From contig OY782858.1 of assembly GCA_963678465.1 (NCBI GenBank), positions 682,001-746,000 of the forward strand: a stretch of DNA of 64,000 nt, read 5' to 3'. How positions within the stretch are numbered: the stretch's first letter is position 1; every line of letters starts with the position of its first letter. Under the pieces are notes generated by a model. It ran no database searches and had not been told where the DNA came from. It worked only from the letters and a program-made list of their open reading frames with translations. Position numbers and translations under genes: made by a program. The DNA comes from Paludibacter sp963678465. Lineage in GTDB: Bacteria > Bacteroidota > Bacteroidia > Bacteroidales > Paludibacteraceae. Positions 53,276-62,369 of this stretch are shown piece by piece.

Positions 53276-54205
53276 TTATGTAAAAGATTCCTTAAAATGC
53301 TCTAAGGTTCTTTTTAAACCGGCCTGTGCACTTAACGGCATATCAGTAATTCCCAGAGCATTTTTTATTTTTGCGTTGGAAACCACATAGTTTTCTGTTA
53401 GCTTTTGTAGTCGTTCATTATTTAATGGTAAATGAAAATGTGTTCCAAGCTTTGCAATATACTTAACCAGATTCTCATTGATGTTTATTATAAAACTCCG
53501 CTTATTTAATGATTCACAAATAATTGTAATCAACTCATTCGTTGAAAGACTCTGATCATCGGCAACATTGTAAATACCATCTACGATGCTTTTATTAATC
53601 AACTCTTCTATTATAAATACAAGATTATCGATAGAAGTAAAAGATCTTTTATTTTTGAATGCGCCCAAAGGCCATGGAATTCCTTTTTTTATAGTATTAT
53701 ATAACAGATTTAGATTTCCTTTATTGCCTGGACCATGAATCATACATGGACGCAAGATATAAGTAGACTTACATTTGTTACTCAGTATGTAGTTTTCGGC
53801 AGCAATCTTACTTTCTCCGTAAGGGCCTTTAGGGGTGGGAATTATATCTTCAGTCAGTATCTCACTTTCAACCTGATCAGCAGCAGCTTTCACAGAGCTG
53901 AAAAAAATAAATTTAGTAGCTTCTGATATTGAGAACCAATCGTATATCTTCTTTGTTAATCCGGTGTTGATATCAAAGTAAATTTGTGCATTAGTCTGAT
54001 TTTTTGTATCATGCGCTTTACCTGCTAAATGTACTATGACGTCTACTTGAGGTAATGAATTTAAATCATTCCAAGAATATGTTTTCGATACTCCAACTTT
54101 TTCAGGAAAGATAATATCCAAGCCATAAATAGTATGCTCTTCACGTAAAGCCTCCACAAGGTTCGAACCTACAAAGCCATGTATACCAGTGATAAGAATG
54201 GTCAT
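53276..54205 (-). CDS. NAD-dependent epimerase/reductase (WbpV/WbjF-like)
   Basis: A 309-residue extended SDR enzyme with TGIHGFVGSNL at residues 6-16 and the catalytic YGESK near 129. It belongs to the group exemplified by WbpV, WbjF and Gne, which work between the dehydratase and WbpL-type transferase in Pseudomonas. A likely role is 4-keto reduction to UDP-D-FucNAc or UDP-D-QuiNAc. The late region lacks a clear specificity motif, so the product is not assigned. Confidence 0.82.
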   Translation of the reverse strand: MTILITGIHGFVGSNLVEALREEHTIYGLDIIFPEKVGVSKTYSWNDLNSLPQVDVIVHLAGKAHDTKNQTNAQIYFDINTGLTKKIYDWFSISEATKFIFFSSVKAAADQVESEILTEDIIPTPKGPYGESKIAAENYILSNKCKSTYILRPCMIHGPGNKGNLNLLYNTIKKGIPWPLGAFKNKRSFTSIDNLVFIIEELINKSIVDGIYNVADDQSLSTNELITIICESLNKRSFIININENLVKYIAKLGTHFHLPLNNERLQKLTENYVVSNAKIKNALGITDMPLSAQAGLKRTLEHFKESFT

Positions 54206-54253
54206 AAAAAATATAATTAAACTAGATTTTATTTACAACTAAAGAATAACAGT

Positions 54254-55456
54254 TTAAAATTGACTTTCAAGACTATTCAAAATTTTTTCCTTTGAAAAAT
54301 TCTCAGTATAATAATTATGTGCATTAATTCCAAAATTTGTTAACTCGGCTTGGTCTAGTGAATATAGTTTTAATACTAACTTTGCTAATTCATTATAATT
54401 GCCTGCTGAACATACATAACCACATTCCGCATCTTGAATTATTTTACTCCCAATACCATCTAGCATACCTACTACAGGCTTTCCAAATGCCAAATATGAT
54501 TGGATTTTAGAAGGAATTGTAAGTGCGAAAATTGGTTCAGGTTTAAGTGTAAGTAGCATAACATCAGCATGTACGAAAAAGTTTGGCATATCTTCTACCG
54601 GAAAGCTGCCTAATAGAAACACAACATCCTCTAATTTATTTATCTTTATCTCTTCCTCTAGCCAGGCCCGCTTTCTACCGTCTCCAACTATAATAAACTT
54701 AATATTACTTTGTTTTTTACCTATTATCTTAATTACTTTTACTATTGATTCAAAGTCCTGAGATTCTCCAATATTTCCTGCAAACATTACTTTAAATCCT
54801 TTAGGCATTAGTTCTCCAAATTTCCCTGTATCAGTCTTCGCATCAATAAATAAATCTTCAGCCCAATTTGGTAAGTACTCAATTTTTGATTCACTACAAT
54901 CATGTTTCAAAACATTTTCTTTAAAAAATTTAGATTGGATTAACACTTTGTCTGTTTTTTTGTAAATGTACTTTACCATTTTTCCTAAGAGAAATGTAAT
55001 AAATTTATTGTCAATAGTACTGGCAGCACTTACACTTTCAGGCCATAAATCCTGAAGCCACAAAAGCGATTTGCTCTTTTTGAGTTTCTTATGTAAAAGA
55101 GCCGGAAATGCTTGTGTAATTGGTGAAATTGCAAAAGTAATAGTTACATCATACTTCTTCGATTTTAAAAGTACAAACAATGAGCTAGACAACACAAACG
55201 ATAAATAATTTATAGCTAACTTAAAGCCATTTGCAGAACCACGTGGAATAACAGGAACTCGATATATATTAGCTCCAAAATAGGATTCGTTGTGCTTCGA
55301 AAAGAAACTATATCCTTCATAAAACTTTCCGTGTGGATAATTAGGCTTACCTGTTAATACGTCAACATTATGTCCTCTTATTATCAGTTCTTTAGCCAGG
55401 TCATTTATTCTAAAAGTCTCAGGCCAAAAATACTGACTTACTATTAAAATCTTCAT
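54254..55456 (-). CDS. WbuB/WbjE-like GT4 glycosyltransferase
   Basis: A 400-residue GT-B enzyme. KILIVSQYFWPETFRINDLA at the start and LLWLQDLWPESVSAAS near residue 140 match the WbuB group, linked to L-FucNAc transfer in E. coli O26 and to WbjE in Pseudomonas O11. KVMFAGNIGESQDFESIV near 230 and PSKIQSYLAFGKPVVGMLDG near 330 form the donor site. Adjacent to the three genes for the sugar nucleotide, it probably uses their product. Confidence 0.86.
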   Translation of the reverse strand: MKILIVSQYFWPETFRINDLAKELIIRGHNVDVLTGKPNYPHGKFYEGYSFFSKHNESYFGANIYRVPVIPRGSANGFKLAINYLSFVLSSSLFVLLKSKKYDVTITFAISPITQAFPALLHKKLKKSKSLLWLQDLWPESVSAASTIDNKFITFLLGKMVKYIYKKTDKVLIQSKFFKENVLKHDCSESKIEYLPNWAEDLFIDAKTDTGKFGELMPKGFKVMFAGNIGESQDFESIVKVIKIIGKKQSNIKFIIVGDGRKRAWLEEEIKINKLEDVVFLLGSFPVEDMPNFFVHADVMLLTLKPEPIFALTIPSKIQSYLAFGKPVVGMLDGIGSKIIQDAECGYVCSAGNYNELAKLVLKLYSLDQAELTNFGINAHNYYTENFSKEKILNSLESQF

Positions 55457-55471
55457 TATAATTGATGTTTT

Positions 55472-56605
55472 CTAATACTTCTGCCACACTTTCCTATTCA
55501 CCAAATCTGTATAACTCTGAATAATTTTGACGACTTTTATTGAGACATTTTTATCTGAATAATCGGGCACAGAAACGCCAGAATCCATGTTTTTGTCCAT
55601 TTCAATTGACATAGTAACAGCCTGAATCAATGACTCACGCGAAATTGAACCAATGATAAACGATCCCTTATCAATGGCTTCAGGTCTTTCGGTTGAAGTA
55701 CGAATTGATACTGCTGGAAAACCTAACACGGCTGCTTCTTCTGCCAAGGTTCCGCTATCAGAAACAACGCACAATGCATTTATTTGTAAATTTACGTAAT
55801 CCGAGAAACCGAATGGTTCCAATGTTCTAACATGAGGATTAAACACAAAATTACGTTTTTCGATAAACACTTTACTGCGGGGATGAACGCTATAAATTAC
55901 TGGTATCTTATAAGTATCAGCCAATTCGTTGATAGAGTTCATTAATTCAAGGAAATTCTTTTCATTATCAATATTTTCTTCACGATGTGCCGATAATAAT
56001 ATATATTTCTTTTTTTCTAATTTTAGTTTTTCGAGAACATTACTATTTTCAATTTTATTGCTGTGAGTAGTTATAACTTCAAGCATAGGTGAGCCGGTAA
56101 CATATATTTGTTCCTTTTTAACTCCCTCAGCAAATAGATATCGCCTTGCATGTTCAGAATAAGGCAAATTCACATCTGAAATATGATCAACAATTCTTCG
56201 ATTAATCTCTTCAGGTAAATTTTCGTCAAAACATCTATTACCTGCCTCCATATGAAAAATTGGTATTTTTAACCGTTTGGCGCTAATGGCTGACAAAGTT
56301 GAATTTGTGTCCCCTAAAATAAGTAGAGCATCCGGCATTTCCTTTGTCATTAATTCATATGATGCTGAAATAATATTTCCCATAGTCTGACCCAGACTGT
56401 CTCCTACAACACCCAGATAAAAATCGGGACTTTTTAAGCCAAGATCCTGAAAAAAGATCTCGTTTAGTGTATATGCATAGTTCTGACCTGTATGAACTAA
56501 TACATGATCAAAATAAATATCACACTTTTTAATTACTTCCGACAATTTAATAATCTCGGGACGAGTTCCAACAATTGTCATCAATTTCAACTTCTTCATA
56601 TTCAA
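55472..56605 (-). CDS. UDP-N-acetyl-hexosamine 2-epimerase (WbjD/FnlC/Cap5G type)
   Basis: A 377-residue non-hydrolysing 2-epimerase. MTIVGTRPEIIKLSEVI, HTGQNYAYTLNEIFF near residue 40, HMEAGNRCFDENLPEEINR near 120 and SDSGTLAEEAAVLGFP near 283 are hallmarks. The CFDENLPEEINR form, rather than the WecB form, fits the enzymes that finish UDP-L-FucNAc or UDP-L-QuiNAc. It overlaps the reductase gene by 4 bp. Confidence 0.9.
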   Translation of the reverse strand: MNMKKLKLMTIVGTRPEIIKLSEVIKKCDIYFDHVLVHTGQNYAYTLNEIFFQDLGLKSPDFYLGVVGDSLGQTMGNIISASYELMTKEMPDALLILGDTNSTLSAISAKRLKIPIFHMEAGNRCFDENLPEEINRRIVDHISDVNLPYSEHARRYLFAEGVKKEQIYVTGSPMLEVITTHSNKIENSNVLEKLKLEKKKYILLSAHREENIDNEKNFLELMNSINELADTYKIPVIYSVHPRSKVFIEKRNFVFNPHVRTLEPFGFSDYVNLQINALCVVSDSGTLAEEAAVLGFPAVSIRTSTERPEAIDKGSFIIGSISRESLIQAVTMSIEMDKNMDSGVSVPDYSDKNVSIKVVKIIQSYTDLVNRKVWQKY

Positions 56606-57459
56606 ATTTTAAAATAATGTGGGTATAATTCAGGATGTTTCATCACCCAATCTTTCATTTCTATAACCATTTGCTCGTAACCTGGTACAATAAAGCTGGA
56701 GTCAGTCCTTGAATTTCTGAGCGATTTGTCCAGTTTTAATTGTTCATCCGCAACAATCTTTAACTTACCTTCTTTAAAATGCTTATTAAATAAGCTAACC
56801 AAGTCAAATTTTGAAATACTTTCATTATTAACCAAATTATATAATCCTGTAATATCTTCCTTAATTGCGGCTTCCATTGCTTTTGCTAGAGTAAGAGTCG
56901 TTACGCCTGTCCATATAGCATGTGTGAAACCTTTAATTGTCCCCGATTGTTTCATAAACCAATTAAAAAGCCCAATTCCATTCACATTTATATCGGGGCC
57001 TATGATTGAATTCCTATACGTTAAATGATTTTTATAATCAACTTCACCCAGCGCTTTTGTCCTATCGTAAAATGTAAGTCCATCTTTTAAACTATTCTCA
57101 AAATAAGGACCAGTATTACCCGCAAAAACACAATCCGTACTCATTTGAATAAATTTTGTTCCTGTATTATTTAGCACACCTGCTACAAAATGAGGTAAAT
57201 AGGCATTCAAAAAAACTGCTTTATCCGGATTATTATCTGCTATCTGATTAAGCAGACCGATACAATTAATTACGGCATCATATTTTTTTTGCAGCAAAAT
57301 TTTTCGCAGATCTTCAACATCAAAAGCATCTCCGGTTATGTTTATACCACAGTTATAAGGGGTAACAGTGTAAGTAGTAACTTCGTGCCCTTGCTCTAAC
57401 AAATACAAACTAATTGTATGTCCGGCCATTCCATTTGCTCCCAAAATAAGTATTTTCAT
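56602..57459 (-). CDS. RmlD-like sugar-nucleotide reductase
   Basis: A 285-residue SDR of the RmlD/dTDP-4-dehydrorhamnose reductase superfamily. MKILILGANGMAGHTISLYL at the start, NCIGLLNQIADNNPDKAVFLNAYLPHFVA near residue 65 and STDCVFAGNTGPYFEN near 107 define it, with a catalytic YDRTKALGE near 131. It lacks the cupin tail of FnlB/Cap5F. In Vibrio cholerae O37, WbvR, an RmlD homologue, does the same step towards UDP-L-QuiNAc. It sits between the dehydratase and 2-epimerase genes. Confidence 0.86.
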   Translation of the reverse strand: MKILILGANGMAGHTISLYLLEQGHEVTTYTVTPYNCGINITGDAFDVEDLRKILLQKKYDAVINCIGLLNQIADNNPDKAVFLNAYLPHFVAGVLNNTGTKFIQMSTDCVFAGNTGPYFENSLKDGLTFYDRTKALGEVDYKNHLTYRNSIIGPDINVNGIGLFNWFMKQSGTIKGFTHAIWTGVTTLTLAKAMEAAIKEDITGLYNLVNNESISKFDLVSLFNKHFKEGKLKIVADEQLKLDKSLRNSRTDSSFIVPGYEQMVIEMKDWVMKHPELYPHYFKI

Positions 57460-57467
57460 ATATTGGC

Positions 57468-58487
57468 TTATTTAGATATATCAGTATTAACAATATCAAG
57501 TTTTAACAGCAAGTCAGTCATTCCTTTTACATCAAGTCTCGCAGTATTATGCGAATGATAATCTTCAAAGTTAGCAACTTTCTCTTCTCCTTCTACAAAG
57601 TATTTATCGTAATTTAAGTCACGTTCGTCGCATGGTATTCGGTAATACTGCCCCATATCATATGCTTTAGCCATTTCTTCACGTGTTACTAAAGATTCAT
57701 ACAGTTTCTCTCCATGTCGGGTACCAATTACTCTGACGCTAGTGTTTGATTTATACAAACCAATAAGAGATTCGGCGAGTACATTTAGTGTAGCAGCAGG
57801 TGCTTTTTGTACAAACAAATCACCATTTTTACCGTTCAGAAATGCATAAATCACTAAATCGACCGCATCGTCCAGTGTCATCATAAACCGGGTCATATTA
57901 GGGTCGGTAATTGTAATCTCTTTGTTGTTTTTTATTTGATCAATCCACAAAGGTATAACTGACCCTCGGCTTGCCATAACATTACCGTACCGTGTGCAAC
58001 AGATTGTTGTCTCAGATTCTGCGCCAAGTGCCCTTCCTTTTGCGATAGAGACTTTTTCCATCATAGCTTTACTTATTCCCATTGCATTAATAGGATAACA
58101 GGCTTTATCAGTACTTAATACCACTACATTTTTTACATTGTTTTGTATGGCAGAGTCTATTACATTCTCTGTGCCTAAAACATTTGTTTTAACTGCTTCA
58201 ATGGGGAAAAACTCACAAGAAGGCACTTGCTTAAGTGCTGCTGCATGAAAAACGTAATCTACACCTTTCATTGCAATATCAACACTTCTTTTGTCGCGTA
58301 CATCACCTATATAAAACTTCACTTTATTATTTTGAAGTTCATGGCGCATATCATCTTGTTTCTTTTCGTCTCGACTAAAAATACGGATTTCCTTGATATT
58401 TGAATTCAGAAACCTTTTCAATACTGCATTCCCAAACGAACCTGTTCCGCCTGTTATTAACAATGTTTTGTTAGTAAATAGTGACAT
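57468..58487 (-). CDS. UDP-GlcNAc 4,6-dehydratase/5-epimerase (WbjB/FnlA/CapE type)
   Basis: A 339-residue soluble SDR with LLITGGTGSFGNAVLKRF at the start, STDKACYPINAMGISKAMME near residue 123 and RYGNVMASRGSVIPLW near 164. These motifs match the bifunctional 4,6-dehydratase/5-epimerases that begin the path to UDP-L-FucNAc or UDP-L-QuiNAc. No membrane helices, unlike the WbpM-like enzyme downstream. It is the first of the three sugar-nucleotide genes. Confidence 0.9.
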   Translation of the reverse strand: MSLFTNKTLLITGGTGSFGNAVLKRFLNSNIKEIRIFSRDEKKQDDMRHELQNNKVKFYIGDVRDKRSVDIAMKGVDYVFHAAALKQVPSCEFFPIEAVKTNVLGTENVIDSAIQNNVKNVVVLSTDKACYPINAMGISKAMMEKVSIAKGRALGAESETTICCTRYGNVMASRGSVIPLWIDQIKNNKEITITDPNMTRFMMTLDDAVDLVIYAFLNGKNGDLFVQKAPAATLNVLAESLIGLYKSNTSVRVIGTRHGEKLYESLVTREEMAKAYDMGQYYRIPCDERDLNYDKYFVEGEEKVANFEDYHSHNTARLDVKGMTDLLLKLDIVNTDISK

Positions 58488-58550
58488 AAACTTTATCTTA
58501 ATTTTAATTTTATCATTAATTTGTAAAACGAGACAATTATTGATTAAATA

Positions 58551-60014
58551 TCATTTAATCAATGAGCATTTAATCGCTTCCCATTCTTTAATACTTTCTA
58601 AATTACCTTTTAGCAATTTAGCAATTATTTCTTTATTTAACCTGACACCAAATTTTTTTTTGTGAAGGTCTAACCAATAATTTTCTTCTATTCCATAGCT
58701 TAATGCTTCCCACCGTAAACTTGAATAAATTATGTCATTTTTTCTATAAATTAATGAATAGTCTCCACTTGGATTAATCGGTTCAAGTTCCCAGGTTGCT
58801 TTACCTCTTTTGACTTTTTGAATTTCTTGTTCAGTTATAGAACTCTGAGTGTCTGCATAATTCCATATTCCAATTCCAGTAGCAGAATAATAGGATGCTT
58901 TTATTCCCATTTTTAGATAAGTATATGCTTCATTATTTCTACTTTCACCGAAATCAGTTTCATATATCCATATTTTTGTCAAATTCCCCTTACTTGAATT
59001 TACTTTTTTCATTAAGTTAGGAATTCCTGCATGAACTTGAACATATTCAATTTTTTTTGCAACTATTTCTGATCCTTGATTTGATAAGGTTACAAAAAAA
59101 TCATTTTTAATGCCTATTTTTTTACAATAGTCATAAATATTTATCAATTTGTCTGTGTTGTTTTGGCTAGGCTCATCTATGGGATATAATAGTACTTTAT
59201 CCAATGAAATATTAAGTTCGTTAAAAACTTGTGTAATTGATTTATACCACATAGGAAAGTTGTATTTCCATTGTGTACTCATCATATTATTTTCTGTATT
59301 TTGAAACCCTCCTAAATATAATATATAGTATTTAAATTTGCCTTCTGTATTTTTTAGATAATCTCTAAATTTTTGTATTTTATCTTGTGATAAATTATCA
59401 GTAGAAGGAAGAGCATAAGGTGGAATTACTAGAGTACTAACATGATGTTGATGTAAATCCGTAATTATTTGATTTTTAATATTTTCAACTAGAAAATTAT
59501 AATCAAAATAAGCCCATACATTTAAATCTAATTTAGGAGAAAAAGAATCATTAGATACGGATATTTTTTTCTCTATATAATATTTTTTTTCATCTGTACT
59601 AATAGTAATTGTAATATTTTCGTTACCTGGTTTTATTCCCTTGAATTTTAAAAGAAAAAATTTTATAGAATTTTTATCCTCGAAAATAATTTCAGATTTT
59701 ATTGGAACTATTAAATCTAAAATTTGATTTTTCTTATAATTCTTTATGATAGGTAGTTGAAAGCATTCTACAGTTGAGTTATTTGAAAAAATAGTTATTC
59801 TATTTACATTATTTGCTTTAAAACTTGTTATCTTTAATATACGATAATTAGAACCATTTAATAATATAGGTACAGTTTCAACTTGTTCAACTTTAGTAAT
59901 GTTGTTTATCTGATTGTTCCACGGATAATACCACTGTATTTCTTGTGATGATGAGCAACCATAAGACAAAAAAGAGATTAGCAGTGTAATGAATAATCTC
60001 GCGTGTTTTTTCAT
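58551..60014 (-). CDS. Lipoprotein with a glycosidase-like (DUF4091-type) barrel
   Basis: A protein of 487 residues from MKKHARLF at 60014. The signal ends in FLSYGCSS, a lipobox with C20. An N-terminal beta-rich part (about 25-150) is followed by a likely alpha/beta barrel in which LLYPIDEPSQNNTDK near residue 285 resembles the catalytic-strand motif of DUF4091 and related glycoside hydrolases. A GIGIWNYADTQSS segment near 390 and SGDYSLIYR near 425 are also typical of that group. It is the only predicted hydrolase in a glycan synthesis locus, so it may trim or modify the exported polymer. Activity is inferred only. Confidence 0.62.
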   Translation of the reverse strand: MKKHARLFITLLISFLSYGCSSSQEIQWYYPWNNQINNITKVEQVETVPILLNGSNYRILKITSFKANNVNRITIFSNNSTVECFQLPIIKNYKKNQILDLIVPIKSEIIFEDKNSIKFFLLKFKGIKPGNENITITISTDEKKYYIEKKISVSNDSFSPKLDLNVWAYFDYNFLVENIKNQIITDLHQHHVSTLVIPPYALPSTDNLSQDKIQKFRDYLKNTEGKFKYYILYLGGFQNTENNMMSTQWKYNFPMWYKSITQVFNELNISLDKVLLYPIDEPSQNNTDKLINIYDYCKKIGIKNDFFVTLSNQGSEIVAKKIEYVQVHAGIPNLMKKVNSSKGNLTKIWIYETDFGESRNNEAYTYLKMGIKASYYSATGIGIWNYADTQSSITEQEIQKVKRGKATWELEPINPSGDYSLIYRKNDIIYSSLRWEALSYGIEENYWLDLHKKKFGVRLNKEIIAKLLKGNLESIKEWEAIKCSLIK

Positions 60015-60035
60015 ATACAACATATGTCATAAAAA

Positions 60036-61157
60036 TTATTGATCTGTATTTATTATGATTTTCATATATGTGTCTTGGAGAAAATCTCCAATATAAGTTT
60101 TATATTTCATCTCCCACAAATGATAAGCATTTGTACCTTTTTTCAGCATTTCATTCTTTTGTAATAGATTAATCAAATCTTCTAATTCAGAGACAGATTC
60201 TTCTATAACATATCCTATGTCCTGAGTTACTATTTTATTCGAAATACTGATACCCTTTGTTGTTAATATAGGTTTTCCAAGCATCATTGCTTCATAGTAT
60301 TTATTTGGTGCTGCATATATATTATTGGGATTTGTTTTGCAGTACATCGCATAAATAATATCAGAGTTAAACATAATATTTAATCCAGTTTCATATACCA
60401 CTTTACCAAAATATTTTATATTCGGTAGAGTTGATAATTTCAGACACCTTTCTTCAAACTCACGATTGCCAAACCCTGCAATAAGCAAAGATATCAACCC
60501 CTTCTCAGCAACATCTAATAGTTCATTAAGGAATCGTTCTGTTCCAAATCCTCCAACATATGAAAAAACTATTTTAGCATCATTAAATTTATATTCAGTG
60601 CTTTTATATAAAAAATCACTACTTAAAAAGGAGGGAATATTTGGTAGAATTAATTCCTTCTTATTTAGTTTATAAGGTATTTGCTCTATTCTTTCCGGTT
60701 CACAAATAACTACCTCGTCAGAATGATTGATAGAATAGCACTCCATTTTTTTGAATATCCACAATATAAATTTGTGTTGGTTATATAAAGTTGCACTAAA
60801 CCAATCAAAAATGTCAAAAATTACAATTACATTTCTTTTTAAAAACATTTTGAAAATACAAGCAGGAAAAGCAGTGTCCAAATCACAAGCATGAATCGCA
60901 GTAATTTGTCCTCTATTTTTCATTAATATCTTAAGCAAAAAAAACATCCATCCAATTCTATGGAAAGCAGCTTTCTTACCTCCTACATTATATCCACTTT
61001 TTTTTTCAAAATAGATTGTTTTATCTCGTTTTAATTTTTCATCGTTTCTATCCCACCCGACAACAAGATATTCTAGTTTTTTTTCTTTACAGAAATTTAT
61101 ATATTTTTCAATTCTTGGTGATGAAAATATGCCGTTTGATTCAGTTATTACAATCAT
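60036..61157 (-). CDS. GT4-family glycosyltransferase
   Basis: A 373-residue GT-B enzyme. The start MIVITESNGIFSSPRIEKYI, VIFDIFDWFSATLYNQH near residue 110 and the donor-side VFSYVGGFGTERFLNELLDV near 205 and ANKYYEAMMLGKPILTT-like late segment (PNKYYEAMMLGKPILTT near 295) are typical. Substrate unknown. It is very AT-rich, like its neighbours. Confidence 0.8.
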   Translation of the reverse strand: MIVITESNGIFSSPRIEKYINFCKEKKLEYLVVGWDRNDEKLKRDKTIYFEKKSGYNVGGKKAAFHRIGWMFFLLKILMKNRGQITAIHACDLDTAFPACIFKMFLKRNVIVIFDIFDWFSATLYNQHKFILWIFKKMECYSINHSDEVVICEPERIEQIPYKLNKKELILPNIPSFLSSDFLYKSTEYKFNDAKIVFSYVGGFGTERFLNELLDVAEKGLISLLIAGFGNREFEERCLKLSTLPNIKYFGKVVYETGLNIMFNSDIIYAMYCKTNPNNIYAAPNKYYEAMMLGKPILTTKGISISNKIVTQDIGYVIEESVSELEDLINLLQKNEMLKKGTNAYHLWEMKYKTYIGDFLQDTYMKIIINTDQ

Positions 61158-61168
61158 ATTATTTCTAT

Positions 61169-62332
61169 CTATTTTTTTCTAAATACGAGACTTTTAAAAT
61201 TAACATTATCAATTGTAGCCATTAAAAAATTTTCTGCTTCGATAATGTCTGTAATATGATCTTGTCTCATATAACCATTTGCGCGATTAACGAATAAAGC
61301 TACAATTTTGTTTTTTAATACTCGGCAGGAGTTTTTTATCAATAACTGAATTAAGTGATATATATATTTAAGCTTATCCTGACTATAAGAAAACGCTATC
61401 TTGATATTTTTTAAGTGATATATGGAAAAATTGGCAAACATATAATCGTAATTCATTTCAGAAATAAATTCTTCGTGGTGGACATACCTTAATGCTTTGA
61501 TTCCTGACTCAGGCCAAACAAACCTAGCTTCCCAAATCCTTGGGATATTGTTTTCCCAATTGTCAATTACAGATTGGTTTATAAATCCTACATTTTCAAG
61601 AGTAGAAATTTCACCTTTTCTTCTAAGTATACCTCCACCAGTCATATTTGATATTCCTGTAATTACAACAGGAATATCAATTATTGCCATTTTTTTTGCA
61701 AAAAAACAGAGAGAGACCCCATTCGACATATCAGGTGATCCTCCAGGAAAGTATGTATTACCTATTTTATATACTTCATCTAAAACGCTTCTCTTTACAA
61801 TACCTGTATATAGAAATGGTAAATTCAACTTATCCTGAAATCCTATCTTTAATACTTTTTTGAGCTCTAATATTGGATCTGAATTATAATATTGGATCTT
61901 TGGTTGTTTATATACAATAGTTTGCGATAAATTATCTCTTAAATTTTTCTTATTGTAATCTTCCCAGTAATATACTACCTTACTTGATTTTATAATATCA
62001 ATATCATTTTCTTTCATCCATCTGGCACAATCGACAATATTTCTGCAAACTCCATCGTCATCTCCAATAAAACAAACATATTCACCTCTGGAATTTAAAA
62101 CTGCCGCATCAGAATTTCCAGACATAGATAATTTTTCTGAGCTGTAAAAATACTTTACATTCGGATAGATTCCAACATTTAAATATTGAGTAATCTCATC
62201 ATTATTATCTGAATTGTCCTGAATTACGAGCTCAATTTCATCTGATTTAAAACTGTCAATTAAATTGATCAAATGTTTTAAATATTTATATCGGTTTTTT
62301 GTTGGAACTACAATGCTTAATAATGTTTTCAT
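61169..62332 (-). CDS. GT2-family glycosyltransferase
   Basis: A 387-residue GT-A enzyme starting LLSIVVPTKNRYKYLKHLIN, with VIQDNSDNND near residue 36 and the metal motif CFIGDDDGVCRN near 93. The long C-terminal part is uncharacterised. Twelve bases separate it from the next gene, in the same transcript. Donor unknown. Confidence 0.85.
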   Translation of the reverse strand: MKTLLSIVVPTKNRYKYLKHLINLIDSFKSDEIELVIQDNSDNNDEITQYLNVGIYPNVKYFYSSEKLSMSGNSDAAVLNSRGEYVCFIGDDDGVCRNIVDCARWMKENDIDIIKSSKVVYYWEDYNKKNLRDNLSQTIVYKQPKIQYYNSDPILELKKVLKIGFQDKLNLPFLYTGIVKRSVLDEVYKIGNTYFPGGSPDMSNGVSLCFFAKKMAIIDIPVVITGISNMTGGGILRRKGEISTLENVGFINQSVIDNWENNIPRIWEARFVWPESGIKALRYVHHEEFISEMNYDYMFANFSIYHLKNIKIAFSYSQDKLKYIYHLIQLLIKNSCRVLKNKIVALFVNRANGYMRQDHITDIIEAENFLMATIDNVNFKSLVFRKK

Positions 62333-62369
62333 AAGTTGTTCTAATTTATAATAATTACATACAATAGAT

